Below, piece after piece: positions 1 through 10,210 of a stretch of DNA of 64,000 nt (the first letter of the stretch is position 1; each line of letters starts with the position of its first letter). A program made the position numbers and the translations under genes. The notes under the pieces were generated by a model. It searched no databases, was not told where the DNA came from, and worked only from the letters and a program-made list of their open reading frames with translations. Source of the stretch: Helopsaltes ochotensis (taxonomy: Eukaryota > Chordata > Aves > Passeriformes > Locustellidae); the NCBI GenBank assembly GCA_013400155.1, contig VXBM01001629.1, forward strand, positions 23,084 to 87,083, in the 5' to 3' direction.

Positions 1-145
1 TTTCTTTCTATTTTTATTCTTTAGTGTGTGAAAATAAACTATGTATGTAACTTCCAAGTTTTGGCCTGTTGTGCTTTTTGTTTTCTCCTAGTCAAATCTC
101 ACGAAATTGGTGGATGAAATTGGCGAACCACCACACCACAACACA
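1..145 (+). mobile_element. 3' end of an ERV LTR, cut by the window edge
   Basis: This segment matches the 3' tails of the two LTR copies at 51.0-51.13 kb and 51.37-51.51 kb: T-rich tract, AATAAA polyadenylation signal near base 33, the block GTAACTTCCAAGTTT, then a stretch ending ACCACCACA. It keeps many G residues that are A in the other two copies, so it is the best in-window reference for the unmutated sequence. Homology ends near base 135-145; its 5' part lies outside the window. It runs directly into an LTR segment on the opposite strand. Confidence 0.75.
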
Positions 146-1001
146 TAGATTTTCAGCCTAGCGTATTTAAGCATCTTCTCTATCTCCTCATCACTTAGGA
201 TACAACTTCTCTTTCATCGACCTTGGTATCTTCATACTGTCTCTTTAAATATCTTCCGCTCTAATGTTTTCTTTCCCTTAAAGACAGGTTAGGGCTTTGG
301 TAATTCCATCTGCTGGCAGGAAAAAGTTAAAACTTGCCGAGGCCTGCGGTGGCCATGTGATGTCTGCTGGGGTGGCAGGGCCGTAAACTTTCAAAAACCC
401 TGTCGATGGGGGCAGGGGGAAGCTCAGGAACAGCGCCAGGATCTCAGGCTGGTAGATGTCTCTCTTTCTCGGTCTTCTGAGGCTCGTCCCCCCGGGCTGC
501 TGCTGCCGGGATCCAGGGTCTAGCTCGGCACCACCCCAGCACCACCCCCCGCCCCCACCGCGACTACAGCAGCAGCTGAGCCTCCAGGCCACGACAGGCC
601 CGGAGGGTTGGGCTCGGCTTAAAGCAATTCCCTGGAGCCCGGACATCTCCCCCTCCAGCCCGAGTCTGCAGCACTGGCAGTTCTGCCGTTCCTCCACGGG
701 CAGCGGCTCCCGGAGGCCCAGCCCGGCCGCCCAGGGGCCAGCAGGGCCTAAGCGGGGCCCCGCTGCTGCCCACGATGTTACCTGGAGAGTCGCCGGAAAA
801 AGAGGGAAACCTCAGACACAGTCTCAGCTTTATCTGGGTGTTACTAAAAGTCGCATCAGTTTCTTATGGTTAAACCACATGCCAATAGCCAGGAAATGGT
901 CTCTGATAGGTCCCTGCCCCCTTCTAAAATAGTTCCAAGGCCCTGAAGGGCACTACTCCATATTCCTCTAACTAAAACCCAAACTGTCTTAACCCGTAAC
1001 A
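146..1001 (-). mobile_element. 5' two-thirds of an ERV LTR, minus strand, 3' truncated
   Basis: Read on the minus strand this starts TGTTACGGGTTAAGACAG, parallel to the start of the LTR at 49598 (TGTTATGGGTTGACATAG). It continues with matching blocks: a CCCTTCAGG/CCCTGTCAG motif, GGGGGCAGGGACC, ATTGGCA, a TATA-like GATAAAGCTGAG (plus 825-836) and CAGGTAAC. A GC-rich CpG-dense section at about 450-780 follows, as in the 49.6-kb copy. The 3' portion is missing, because the sequence meets the plus-strand LTR tail near 145. No duplication of the flanking CCTGC was found on the left. The long open frames in the GC-rich part (for example 278-697 minus and 456-932 plus) are composition artefacts. 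Confidence 0.65.
825..836 (-). promoter_or_regulatory. TATA-like box of the minus-strand LTR
   Basis: The minus-strand sequence CAGATAAAGCTG aligns with the clear TATA element CATATAAAGCTG of the related LTR at 49761. It sits about 170 bases inside the LTR start in both copies. The change of TATAAA to GATAAA suggests it is weakened. Confidence 0.4.
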
Positions 1002-1585
1002 CCTGCCCTTAACATCTTATCTGACCTGTATTCCTCAAGACTGCAAACTCCACCAATGCATGATCACTGTAGGCTCCTTGATGTCCCTGATTAGCTCACT
1101 TATGTTGGTGACCATCAAATCTAGTGTTTGATTAGCTCACTTATGTTGGTGACCATCAAATCTAGTGTTGCACTCCCTCTGTTAGAGCCATCATCTGGTT
1201 TAAGAAGTTATCCTCCGCACCTCCCAGAATTCTTCTGGATTGCCTACAGCTTGCCATGCTACTTTTCCAGGAGATTTCAGGGGGCTGGTGTCCTCAAGCA
1301 GGGCACAGGCCTGTGAGCAGGATGCTTCTTGTAGCTGGAGCAGGAAGGATTCATCAACAGGCTGCCCTTGGTCAGGTGGCTGTAGTAGATCCCAAACACA
1401 AAGTTGCCTTTCTGCCTGTCTCTGATTTTTACTTGCAGGCTTTCTACCTGTTCATGGCTGTTCTTCAGAGACAGCTCTTCAGGCTTAATCCCTCTCTTGA
1501 TGCAGAGGGCATTCTCTTCCTCTTCTGTGTCTTCTGAACAGCCTCTAGCCATTGATAGCCATGCTCCAGTCATGAGGAGCATGTA
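1002..1585 (-). mobile_element. CR1 LINE ORF2 endonuclease-domain fragment, decayed
   Basis: The minus strand encodes, with frameshifts, a recognisable CR1 endonuclease segment. It runs HDWSMAING, then EELSLKNSHEQVESL, then a KIRDRQKGN stretch and an IYY...DQGQPVDESFLLQLQEAS stretch in another frame, and finally DLMVTNISELI and DHALVEFAVLR. These are the conserved blocks of avian CR1 ORF2, an enzyme that nicks target DNA for LINE insertion. Several frame changes and stops show it is dead. The left end abuts the LTR start at 1001, so the LTR probably inserted into this CR1. The open frame at 1277-1690 (minus) is part of it, not a gene. Confidence 0.85.
1089..1169 (+). repeat. 41-bp tandem duplication inside the CR1 fragment
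   Basis: A 40-base unit beginning GATTAGCTCACTTATG and ending CTAGTGTT occurs twice (1089-1128 and 1130-1169), separated by one T. The copies are identical, so the duplication is recent relative to the CR1 decay. It duplicates the segment encoding the VTNISELI block of the CR1 endonuclease. Confidence 0.95.
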
Positions 1586-1739
1586 GAAGAGCAACATTTG
1601 TAGTACCTTTGCTATAGTATATTCACAGTTGCATGCACACAGATCCAAAGGGTATATACAAGATGCATGCCCATGAAAAATTCTCCTCAAATTCAGGGAA
1701 ATACATCAGATAGATGCCTTTGCATCCTCTCAACAGGTG

Positions 1740-2035
1740 AAGGGTTGATCCTTGAGGACTGAGGTATCAGCCCAGAATCTATCACTGTCATTTTTCAGTG
1801 GTTCTCCAACTACAGCAAAAGTTGGAGTTGTCTGGCTCTGACAGATGCTCAGAGGGAGGTGCTGATCACAGCCAGCTGTGCTCCAGGAGGGCTCAAAGGG
1901 TCTCTCTTAGGACTACTGTTTATAGGGCCACGAAAGAATGGTCTTTAGTCATAATATTATTCCACCCTGGCCCCAATTTGGGTTGGTAACTTTCTTTGGA
2001 AGTTTGACATCAAAAATGTTATTCCACATGGGTTG
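1740..2035 (-). mobile_element. possible LTR fragment
   Basis: On the minus strand a TATA-like CCTATAAACAGTAG (near 1920) is followed by a GC-richer stretch with GGAGCACAGCTGGC and a CTCCCTCTGAGC block. This layout resembles the U3/R boundary of avian ERV LTRs. No terminal TG/CA or target duplication could be fixed, so the element type is uncertain. Confidence 0.3.
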
Positions 2036-2075
2036 TTTTTCAGGCAAGAAAAATCAGTATCCAAAGCTCTTTATA

Positions 2076-2202
2076 AAACAAAAAAGAAACCCAGAAAAAT
2101 AAAAAGAAAACCCCAAAAAAAAAAAAAAAACAAAAAACCAAAAAAACCCCAAAACAAAACAAAAAAAAACCAAACCAAAACAAACCATAACAAAATAAAA
2201 CC
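2076..2202 (+). repeat. A-rich low-complexity tract
   Basis: An almost pure A/C tract of the form (AnC1-4), including a run of 16 A. It may be the decayed A-rich end of a retroelement or simple slippage. The open frames reported on both strands here are compositional. Confidence 0.9.
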
Positions 2203-4106
2203 AGGAGCTCTTTAGACAGCACTAGTCTTGGGAACACAGAGTGTTTCCAAAAAGCTTCAGGGAGCTCAGTCCATGTGTTGTTCCTCAAGGCTGAGGCCCA
2301 GCAAACATTTCTTAGATGATAGTGTGGAGGCAGGGAGGCACCACCACAGGCAATAATTCAAGTAAAACTTCCAAAACAACTGCTTAAAACTAAACTACTT
2401 GTACATACAAACAGAAAGCATGCTTCAAAATTTAAAATTCTCTTCTATTTACAGAAGTCATAAATCCCAGTTTCCTAGTAAAGGGAAAACCCTTTACCTA
2501 TGATTTACATAACCTTACATTAGATATGCAATGTAACAGTAGCCATCTAAGACATATCAGGGCTTGGAATGTTACCATGTGTGAATTTATGAAGAATATG
2601 TTCATGGACATCAAGAACGAAATGAAAATATATCAATAATAAACAGATCATTGATCCACTTGCAGCTCAGATTTTATGTGAATAATTTCAGAGAAATTTA
2701 AGGAAAATAGCAGACAACAACAAGCATAACTGCAGAGTGACATTGATTCAGAATAATACAACATTTGCCTTGAAAATGTAATTAGGAGGGAGAATTCCAC
2801 CAATTTCAGATGAATAGAAGAATGAAACAAACAAGGCCCACTGAAAGAAGTTAAAGTCCTGAACAGAAAAATATTGCAAATATGAATATTCGTTGAACAT
2901 ATGAAAATCAAACCCAACAATGTACAACAGATGAGGAAACATGAAAGCAAGAGCAAACAAGTGGCTAGAGATTTTGATATTCCAGGCAGAGGGAGAGAAG
3001 CTGATTTCAAAGAGAATTTGATTGGAGAATTGATAAAGGAGCCATTCCCATGAATGAAAACAGAATACCTCACTAAAGAGCTCCTCTGCACCTTCATGAG
3101 AAATATAAAATTCTAGTCTGGTCATGTAATTTACACACATATGAAGTCATCAAGGGAAATAGTGAGGGTGAAACAGTAGAAGAGAAAAAAAAAGGGGAGT
3201 CGCTTCACTACTGCAATAAAATAAAATTTTATAATAGTGTTCAAATGAAAAGATGGAAGTCAGTAATGACATTCACTCTTCAGAAACTTGGAGATGTAGA
3301 ACATCACTGATGTTTAAGAGAGACACTACACAAGAACACACTATAGACAAAGTCTCATATATGAGAAAAAATTATAATAAAACTTGCTGTCCACCATCTA
3401 GTTTTATGGGTCCATTGTTGTAATTCAGCTGCCCCAGCATGATGATCCATTTCACTTGAGCGTATCCATACAGGTATAAACAATCTGTAATCTTGTGAAG
3501 GCTTTTAAACTCTTATTTTTAGCATCAAAGACTTTGACTCAACATGAGCAGAAAGGTTTTTAAATCCTTGTCCTTTATCGCAAAAGTATTTGCTGCTCCA
3601 GAGTAAGACTTTATTTAGCCCACCATATTGATATTAATTTTCAGTGCTGCAAGTAGGAATGTCAGTGTACATTAACACCTGATCTATAAAGGGAACGCTG
3701 AGATCTCACTGGAAGTATTAGTCACTGTGCCCTGGGAATGCAGAGTGTTTTTGTTTGTGTTCTTGGCTCAAATGTCTGAGCTAGACATGTCTCGATTCTT
3801 AATAAAACATACACAGAACATCGGATTCATTATCTAGAAACACTTCAAGATTAGAAAATTTCTCCAACTTGTTTAACAATTACTAACCTCCATGATACGT
3901 TAATTCTTTTGGAGGAGTAAGAGGACAGTGCAGTCTAACAAAAATACAATTCCTTAAACCATTTATTCTTTACCTATAGGCAAGTAACTTATTTTCCCTT
4001 TTTCTCTATATCTTTTTTCATAAGGAAACACTTCAAGAACTTTGCTTTTAACAAGAAGGTATTTTAGTTCAAGATTTACATTGTCACTAACTTCACAGTT
4101 AACTGG
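2203..4106. other. AT-rich sequence without recognised features
   Basis: I see no repeat family, exon or RNA gene. Two overlapping minus frames of 149 and 130 codons (2648-3097, 2748-3140) show no recognisable domain; their hydrophobic Cys/Ser/Leu-rich translation is typical of the reverse strand of A-rich DNA. Confidence 0.5.
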
Positions 4107-4175
4107 AAAAAAAAAAAAGAGAAAAAAAAAGAGAAAGTCTCATCTTGATTTTTTTTTTTTTTTTTTTTTTTTTTT
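4107..4175. repeat. Poly-A tract followed by poly-T tract
   Basis: A run of 12 A and an A/G-rich stretch (4107-4136) is followed after a short gap by 27 T (4149-4175). The A and T tracts can pair as an inverted repeat. This could be two retroposed poly-A tails inserted in opposite directions or simple slippage. Confidence 0.9.
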
Positions 4176-5704
4176 AGGTTCATAATTACAACAAAGCACA
4201 AGATGATTTCTCAGTCTTATTCATCATTACCTGGCTACTCCAGAGCTCAGTTCTACCAATTCTACTTCTAGATACAGTTCTAGGTAGCATGTAATTGCGT
4301 AACCTACTCTGCTTCATCTGCTCTCACCGACAACTACTTGGATCTCTCTATTATAATACAACCATCAGAGTTACACTTAGTTTCCTCTTACAATCTCATA
4401 TTGTTCTTTTACAACTTTACATCCAACCTGCTCAAAAATTCTCAGGAATTCCCATCTCAGAATACATATCTTCATAAATTCTGTATTTCTAACTATATTG
4501 GCATCCTTTTTTGTTTCCCCAGCCCTTTTTTGCTGTTGTTTTGTTCAAGAAGTGGTCAAGTAGTATGTCCTCTACTTCCAAACAGAGGTTTTATTTAAAT
4601 GGAAGACAAATAATAATAGAGCTGGTGTTTTCTGTATTGCTGCAATTAGACAACTGCCACAGTTAACTCACTAACCCTTTAAGCATAAAGAGCATTTGTA
4701 CTTATTTTCTGATGTTTATTTTATGGTATTAATTGCATAATAAGTTGTTGAACACTTACACATGATCATAATGAACACTAGGAGAAAATGGGAAAGAAAC
4801 ACATTATAATTAAAGTCAAGGCAAATGAAAAATACATCAGACACAGTTACAATGAAAATAAAAAGCTGTGAAACTCTTTCTTTAGTGTTGTCAAAAAATT
4901 CTTCTATTTAGATACCTGAAGCAGGATTTCTATTCTATACAATTAAAGCATCTAAGCCAATTTTTACCATCAAAATATATTTGATTATATCATGCAGACT
5001 TTCTGACCATGATATTTATGATAGCTCCTCAAATGAAAAGCACCTACACATTCTATAAATTCTTGAGTATCTGAAATGTTTTCATAATGAGGTGATAAGA
5101 AAGGTGAATTCTCAGGAAAAAAATAGAGAAAATTTAAGGTTGCCATAAATGTACTTAAAATATTACATTTCAAAAGGCTACAAAAGTCTAGGTAACCCCT
5201 ATCATCTAAAAAAGGAGATGCGTAACAGACCAGGAAACAAAAAACTATCATAAGAACACTCAGTCTCAGTCAGCTTTCTGTTGGATGATATAGTCTACAT
5301 CTGTTGCTTGTTCATCATGCATTTCTCGAGAATGTAAAAAAAAGCCCCAGGTACTGTTAGAAGAAATTCTGTGTTTCATTAGTTCTTTTGATAGCCTGAA
5401 GGTTCTCCCTCCATCTCTATGCTGTCCAGGTGCTAGGAAAAAGCTACCTACTAGTACTAAGAAACCACAAACACACATTCTAAGTTATTAAATCTCACTT
5501 AAATCATGCTGTGTCAACACACACAGAAAAATATTTCACTTTCACTGAGTTAGTCTACAGTACATTACATATATTTCCTAGACATTAGCTCAGATTTCAT
5601 ATTAAATCTCCTGGTACTTGCAGTTTTAAGTTTGCATTTCCCTGGCCACAGCAGCACAAACTTAACATTCCTTCTTTTTGCCATGTTCAAGTAATACTGT
5701 AAAT

Positions 5705-5729
5705 GTGTATATATATATATACACACACA
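5705..5729. repeat. (TA)n(CA)n microsatellite
   Basis: About seven TA units pass directly into about five CA units, a compound dinucleotide repeat. Confidence 0.9.
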
Positions 5730-6034
5730 ACCCCAACCACTTTATAAACAGCATAATTTTCATAAATTCAGATACATATTCACGACTATTATATAGATAT
5801 AACTTTAAAGCATTATTTTACTTCACACCTATGTTAGCGTTCCATGCAAAACGGTGGAATAGCAGCCTTCAACCAGATTCCAAAGCTTAGGCTCCAACAG
5901 GTGAGAGAAGCAAAATAAGAAAAACACACCATATTTACCTTGCAACTTAAAATATTTAGGGGGTCATTTTTCTTTCAGGATCTATTGTTCTTTCCATTAT
6001 CTAACATTCACGGATTTTTAAAAATGCAAATAGT

Positions 6035-6061
6035 AAAAAAAAAAAAAAAAAAAAAAAAAAA
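6035..6061 (+). repeat. Poly-A run of 27
   Basis: An uninterrupted A homopolymer. No retroposed gene or SINE body could be recognised upstream of it. Confidence 0.95.
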
Positions 6062-6472
6062 GACAAACCATCATAACACAGAATTAAGGGAGTATAAAGA
6101 CTTAAAGACTTTTAGGCCTCCACATTTACAAAATTTTGAAACAGGCACATATATTTTCAACCTCAGAATACAACTTTGAGAGAGCAGTGAAAGAAATAAT
6201 TCTTTCATTCATTAATTTAACAAGAATACATTACAGGAGATTGTGCATGACTATGAGCTATGAGAGGTACATTTTTTGTGCTAACAGACATCTGAAGTGG
6301 ATTTCAGCCTGTATTACAAGTTACATAGATCTTGTTTGGCAGTCAAAATTAATGACTTGTAAAACTACAACCAGAAATTCTACTTGTATCACAGAATTTT
6401 CCCTGAGTATTTGTCAATATTTGGTACTTCAGGTATCTACAATTAAATCTCTGAGGCTTCCAAGTAATTTTA

Positions 6473-6515
6473 GGTTCCCAGATCAACATCCCTTGGTTCC
6501 CAGACCAACATGCAT
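6473..6515 (+). repeat. 22-bp tandem duplication
   Basis: Two adjacent units begin GGTTCCCAGAYCAACAT and differ at a few bases. Confidence 0.85.
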
Positions 6516-6696
6516 CTCCCACTCTCTAAAATAGTCTCTGCTGTACTTAGGAAGAATCTGTTACACAGTCTTCAGACTAAAAACAAATAATTTATGTTGA
6601 TGCTATAGCAGTGCTAAGAATACAACCTATCACAGAATTTCAGAGATATGTAAAGTCACAATGATGTCTTTATGCCTTTTTCAGCATGTTACATAT

Positions 6697-6753
6697 ACAT
6701 CTCTCTGTCTTCTGTATACTAAGTTAACATCTCTCTGTCTTCTGTACATTAAG
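6697..6753 (+). repeat. 30-bp tandem duplication
   Basis: The block ACATCTCTCTGTCTTCTGTA occurs at 6697 and again at 6727 with similar following bases, giving a period of 30. Confidence 0.9.
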
Positions 6754-7416
6754 AAACAAGGTGATAAATCTGGTCAGTGACATTCACACATGAACTAGGA
6801 GCAACTTGGTTAGTGTCCAGAAGTATAATGAGACAGACCTACAAATTCTTGAATCAAGATAAAAATAGACAATTTACCATTTATCTAGGACCTGTAAAGA
6901 AGAAATACATATTAAGGGATGGCTGGCTGGACTATTCAGGAAGACTTTAAAGCAACAACACAGATGAAAAGGTGCAAACATACAAAACAAAAATACATTT
7001 GGAACTATTCTAGGTGTGTTACACAAAGCCGAGGAGGAAATATGGGATACACCATTTACATTCACATGCATATGTTATAACGTAATTGTTTCTTTATTAA
7101 ATTGAAGCCACATGGGAAAGGCTTTTCTGTTTCTAATATAATTAATCCTCACACTCTTTTTTAAGAGCAAATGAGTAAGCAAAAATGAAAATCCATGTTT
7201 CTCACTTGTTAACAGGTTGAAAATCAAAGGAACCTTGGATATTCTATGATCAACAGCCTGACAGATAAAAAAAGAAGTGTTAATTAGTATTTGTTTTTAC
7301 AGTAAAGAACAAAATAATTGTTTCCATTTATCTAAAGTGTTTGAGGGGAAGCAATATATTGCTACAAAATAGTCTGTTCAATTTGTGCTGTGTGTGGATT
7401 TGGATGTACAACGTAG

Positions 7417-7610
7417 TTAAATCCTCAATTCAAGAAGCATTGAATTTAACTTATTTTGCACTAAGTAAAATTGCATGTACTGATCTGTTAGTAGTTGCAG
7501 AATAATCTTCAGATCACATATTGCTTTTGTTTCTTTTAATGAACGAGCACTTGCATCTTTTCCAAGAATGTAACCGGTAAGTGATGAGATATTTCCCTCA
7601 ACTATCACTG
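7417..7610 (-). other. candidate terminal coding exon, weak
   Basis: On the minus strand an AG acceptor (plus 7611-7612) opens a 63-codon frame that starts VIVEGNISSLTGYILGKD and ends with a stop after NSMLLELRI. A TACTAAC branch-like motif lies at 7620-7626 and an AATAAA signal on the same strand at 7093-7098, about 320 bases after the stop. The residue composition is more protein-like than in most chance frames here. Against it, the branch motif is unusually close to the acceptor, there is no pyrimidine tract, and I do not recognise the protein. Many frames of this length occur by chance in this window. Confidence 0.15.
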
Positions 7611-7626
7611 CTGAAATCAGTTAGTA

Positions 7627-8519
7627 CCTTAAGTGAGGGAGGAGTAAGAGCAGAGAAGAGCAAAAGGTGTAAATGGTCAATCCCTCACAGTTTTACACAT
7701 ATGAACAGATTTGATAAGAAGCTAAATTTGAGTACAGCTGTACCTCTTCTTGAAGCCTCTCTTCTAGATGGAACAAAAAAAGTATTAAAAGAGTTAGAAG
7801 TCAGGGAAAAGATAACTGAAGAATTTAAAGGATAAACAAGAAGGATTGAATAATAGTCATGTAAGCATGACATGGATCATGGATTAAAAAAAAGAATAAT
7901 TAAATAATAGTATATAATTACTTCCTGTTAGTAAGAGTTTATGGAAATGGCTTTTGACTAATATTTGCTAGACACCGTTCTCTAATACTTTCATTATTAT
8001 TATTTATTACAATAAAAGATAACATTTATTTTAAACATTGTGTCTAAGTGGAGAGGTTGCAAATCTTAAAGCATAATTGCTGCTAAATGGGTACACATTT
8101 GTAAAATTCTGTTCTTGTGTGTGTGCTCTTCAGCAATTTTATTGGTTACTTGGGGGGAGAAAAAAAGAACAAAATCAGGAGTAATAAAACTCAAAGGTGA
8201 ATCTAAGCTTCAGAAATCAGTTAACAAAGAGGACCAGAGAAGAACAGTCTTGGGGTTTAATCAGGTTCAAGGGGAAAGAAAAGTTTAGATACAGCTGGAC
8301 AATTTAAATCAACTACAGGATGTAACAGCAGAAAAAGTTTTGGATAATCATTCATTAATATAATTTACTATAATATACAGCCATAATTAAACCCACAAAT
8401 AAAAGCCAAAGATACCTAAACTAGAACTCTGAATAAGGGCAGAAGCTAATATCTGATGACAGCTATAGGAATACAATAAAAAATAGCATCTTCTGGCTTA
8501 GTATTTTAATAAAAGAAGG
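7627..8519. other. unassigned AT-rich sequence
   Basis: No recognised repeat or exon. An 84-codon plus frame at 7581-7835 ends Lys/Glu-rich but has no known domain. Confidence 0.4.
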
Positions 8520-8835
8520 CTGCTGAGGAACAGGAGGCTTGGAAAAGAGTCACAGTGGCAATTATAAGATTGGTAAACATACTTTAGAGACAAATTCCAG
8601 AATTTAAATCTATTTATCTTAGCAAATTAAAGATTAATAGGTGATTTGATCTAATGTTTTAAGTAGCTACACAGGGATTAGTAATGTAATAAAAGAAAAT
8701 TTTTCAATCTCTTTAAAGGGCAACATGGATCTAGACAAATACAGAATTGATATTTTTAACCATTAGTATAACTAAGTATAATATGATAAACTCCTCTAAG
8801 GACTGAGGAGAATTCTCTCTCTAACTGAAAAATAT
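8520..8835 (+). mobile_element. ancient CR1/L3-like LINE 3' fragment
   Basis: The sequence follows the layout of the 3' coding end of amniote CR1/L3 elements. GGAAAAGAGTCACAGTGG is followed by AAATCTATTTATCTTAGCAAA, AGGTGATTTGATCTAAT, TAGACAAATACAGAATTGA and a final GGAGAATTCTC block. It is much more diverged than the other CR1 copies in the window, so it probably predates bird diversification. Confidence 0.6.
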
Positions 8836-9974
8836 TTCAACAGAAATATTATTGGTATATACTACCTGTTGCTTATCCCAAAATGGGCTAAAACAGCTCT
8901 GAGACAATAGAGAAGAGATTGCCATCTAGCTTTATTGCTGCTTACACAGTCCTCTCAGAGACAATCACTAATTATTCCTTAAGATTTATAGATCTTCACC
9001 CACTGCACTCAACTCTAGAGCATTCCTCTTAGCTTTATTTACCTTCCCATAGCACTTCAGTGTTATTCAGTCTACCTCAGAAATTCCATTTGAGTACAAG
9101 ATCTACATTCTGCAGCAATGATCAAAGAAAGCCAAAGCCTTCTGTTTCCACCAAGAAAACTGAAATCTATATTTAGAAAATAGACTGACTCAATGGAATA
9201 TTATTTCTATGTCTATCAAATCACTCATAGCAAGACTTTTTATTAAAGTCACAAACAATCACAATGTTGATGCTTTATAAAATAAACTCCAACAAAATAC
9301 AATTCTATCATAATCAGAAGAAAATCGTATTTGCATTTAACTTGAGTATACATGAAGTTCAGGTGCTTGCTTGATAGCTCCAAAAGAAAGAGAAAATAAA
9401 TCTTTTTTTTTAGACCTTGAAGAGTTGAAATGCATGCACACCACAAAGGAGTTCTTACTCATTTAAGAAGGACAGTATATACCATATACCTCTCCAGGAT
9501 CATGTATGTTCTGTGATATGAGAAACTCACACAAAGGCAGGATTTGGTAAACTGTCAGCACCTTCCTCATTCAAAATTCTTCTTTGTACATGGCAAGTAC
9601 AGGCCTTCTACTCCAGCAACTTACAACTTACAGGCCTTTTACTACAACACAACTTAGTGTGGAGGTTTCTCCTTCAGCCTAGAAATCAGTTGTTCAGGAG
9701 TGAACTACTCTTTCCATGCCCATTTTACACGTGGTCATGTAGAACCTCAGATAAATAACCAAGGCCTCCAAAATTTCCTTACATTTTACCTCTTGGAACA
9801 CTCTTTTTTTACTGTAGATTTGCATCTACTGCTAGGTGAAACTAGTGCCTGCCTAATTCTAGCAAGATTATCTCAAGTGTTTGTGATTACAGGTAAAAAC
9901 AAAGAGAACAATGATCTTTTAAAATGCTGGTAGAAGTCTGCTTCCAAATCCCTATGTTTTAACATGTGGTTTAC
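8836..9974. other. no recognised features
   Basis: AT-rich unique-looking sequence. The 77-codon plus frame at 9700-9933 has no recognised domain. Confidence 0.5.
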
Positions 9975-10210
9975 ACTACTTTTCGGGCACTATTCACCAA
10001 AAACTTCATTTTATTTAGTCTGAAGTCCTGTTTTAAAAGAGGGATTATTTGTCGAGATAGGAGACAGGAAAGGACTGCACTCACATGCTGAATCGTCCAA
10101 AAGCTAAAACAGGCTCTTTGTTTACAAGTCTCGAAATTTATAGAATTCCAAAGGTGACCATGGATTGGAGGGTGAAGTTGCCACCTCTCCAACACACCAA
10201 CAGTCCATCA
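9975..10210 (-). repeat. dispersed repeat copy A, LTR-like
   Basis: Shares a conserved order of blocks with the copy at 15222-15440: a GGAAAGGAC/GGAGAAGGAC block, CTCTTTGTTTA/CCTTTGTTTA, TGGATTGGAGGGTGAA/GGGATTGGATGAGAAGGTGAA, then CACCTCTCC/CACCTCTCATCTCCAAC. On the minus strand it ends with an AATAAA and then TAGTGCCCGAAAAG. The last motif resembles the start of a tRNA-Lys-type primer binding site (TGGCGCCCGAACAG), suggesting an LTR followed by an internal leader. The exact ends are not resolved. Confidence 0.5.

Larger units (their letters stand above)
4176..7075. other. AT-rich sequence with small simple repeats only
   Basis: Apart from the microsatellites and short tandem duplications listed separately, nothing is recognised. 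The open frames here are short and lack domain or codon signals. Confidence 0.5.

Noticed and set aside
278..932. Open frames of 139 and 158 codons on opposite strands
   Set aside because: Both lie in the GC-rich part of an LTR on opposite strands over the same bases; the translations are low-complexity Pro/Gly/Ser-rich with no domain.
1277..1690. 137-codon minus frame that looks protein-like
   Set aside because: Its EELSLKNSHEQVESL stretch is the CR1 ORF2 endonuclease, with frameshifts on both sides; it is a dead LINE fragment, not a host gene.
2648..3140. Two overlapping minus frames of 149 and 130 codons
   Set aside because: Different frames of the same DNA, no recognisable motif, and a composition typical of the reverse strand of A-rich sequence.
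4107..4175. A-tract/T-tract pair as a possible structured element
   Set aside because: Pure homopolymers pair trivially; slippage or retroposed tails explain it without any function.
7540..7586. Plus-strand donor-like CCGGTAAGTGATG
   Set aside because: The segment between it and the nearest acceptor has stops in every frame, so no coding exon can be supported.
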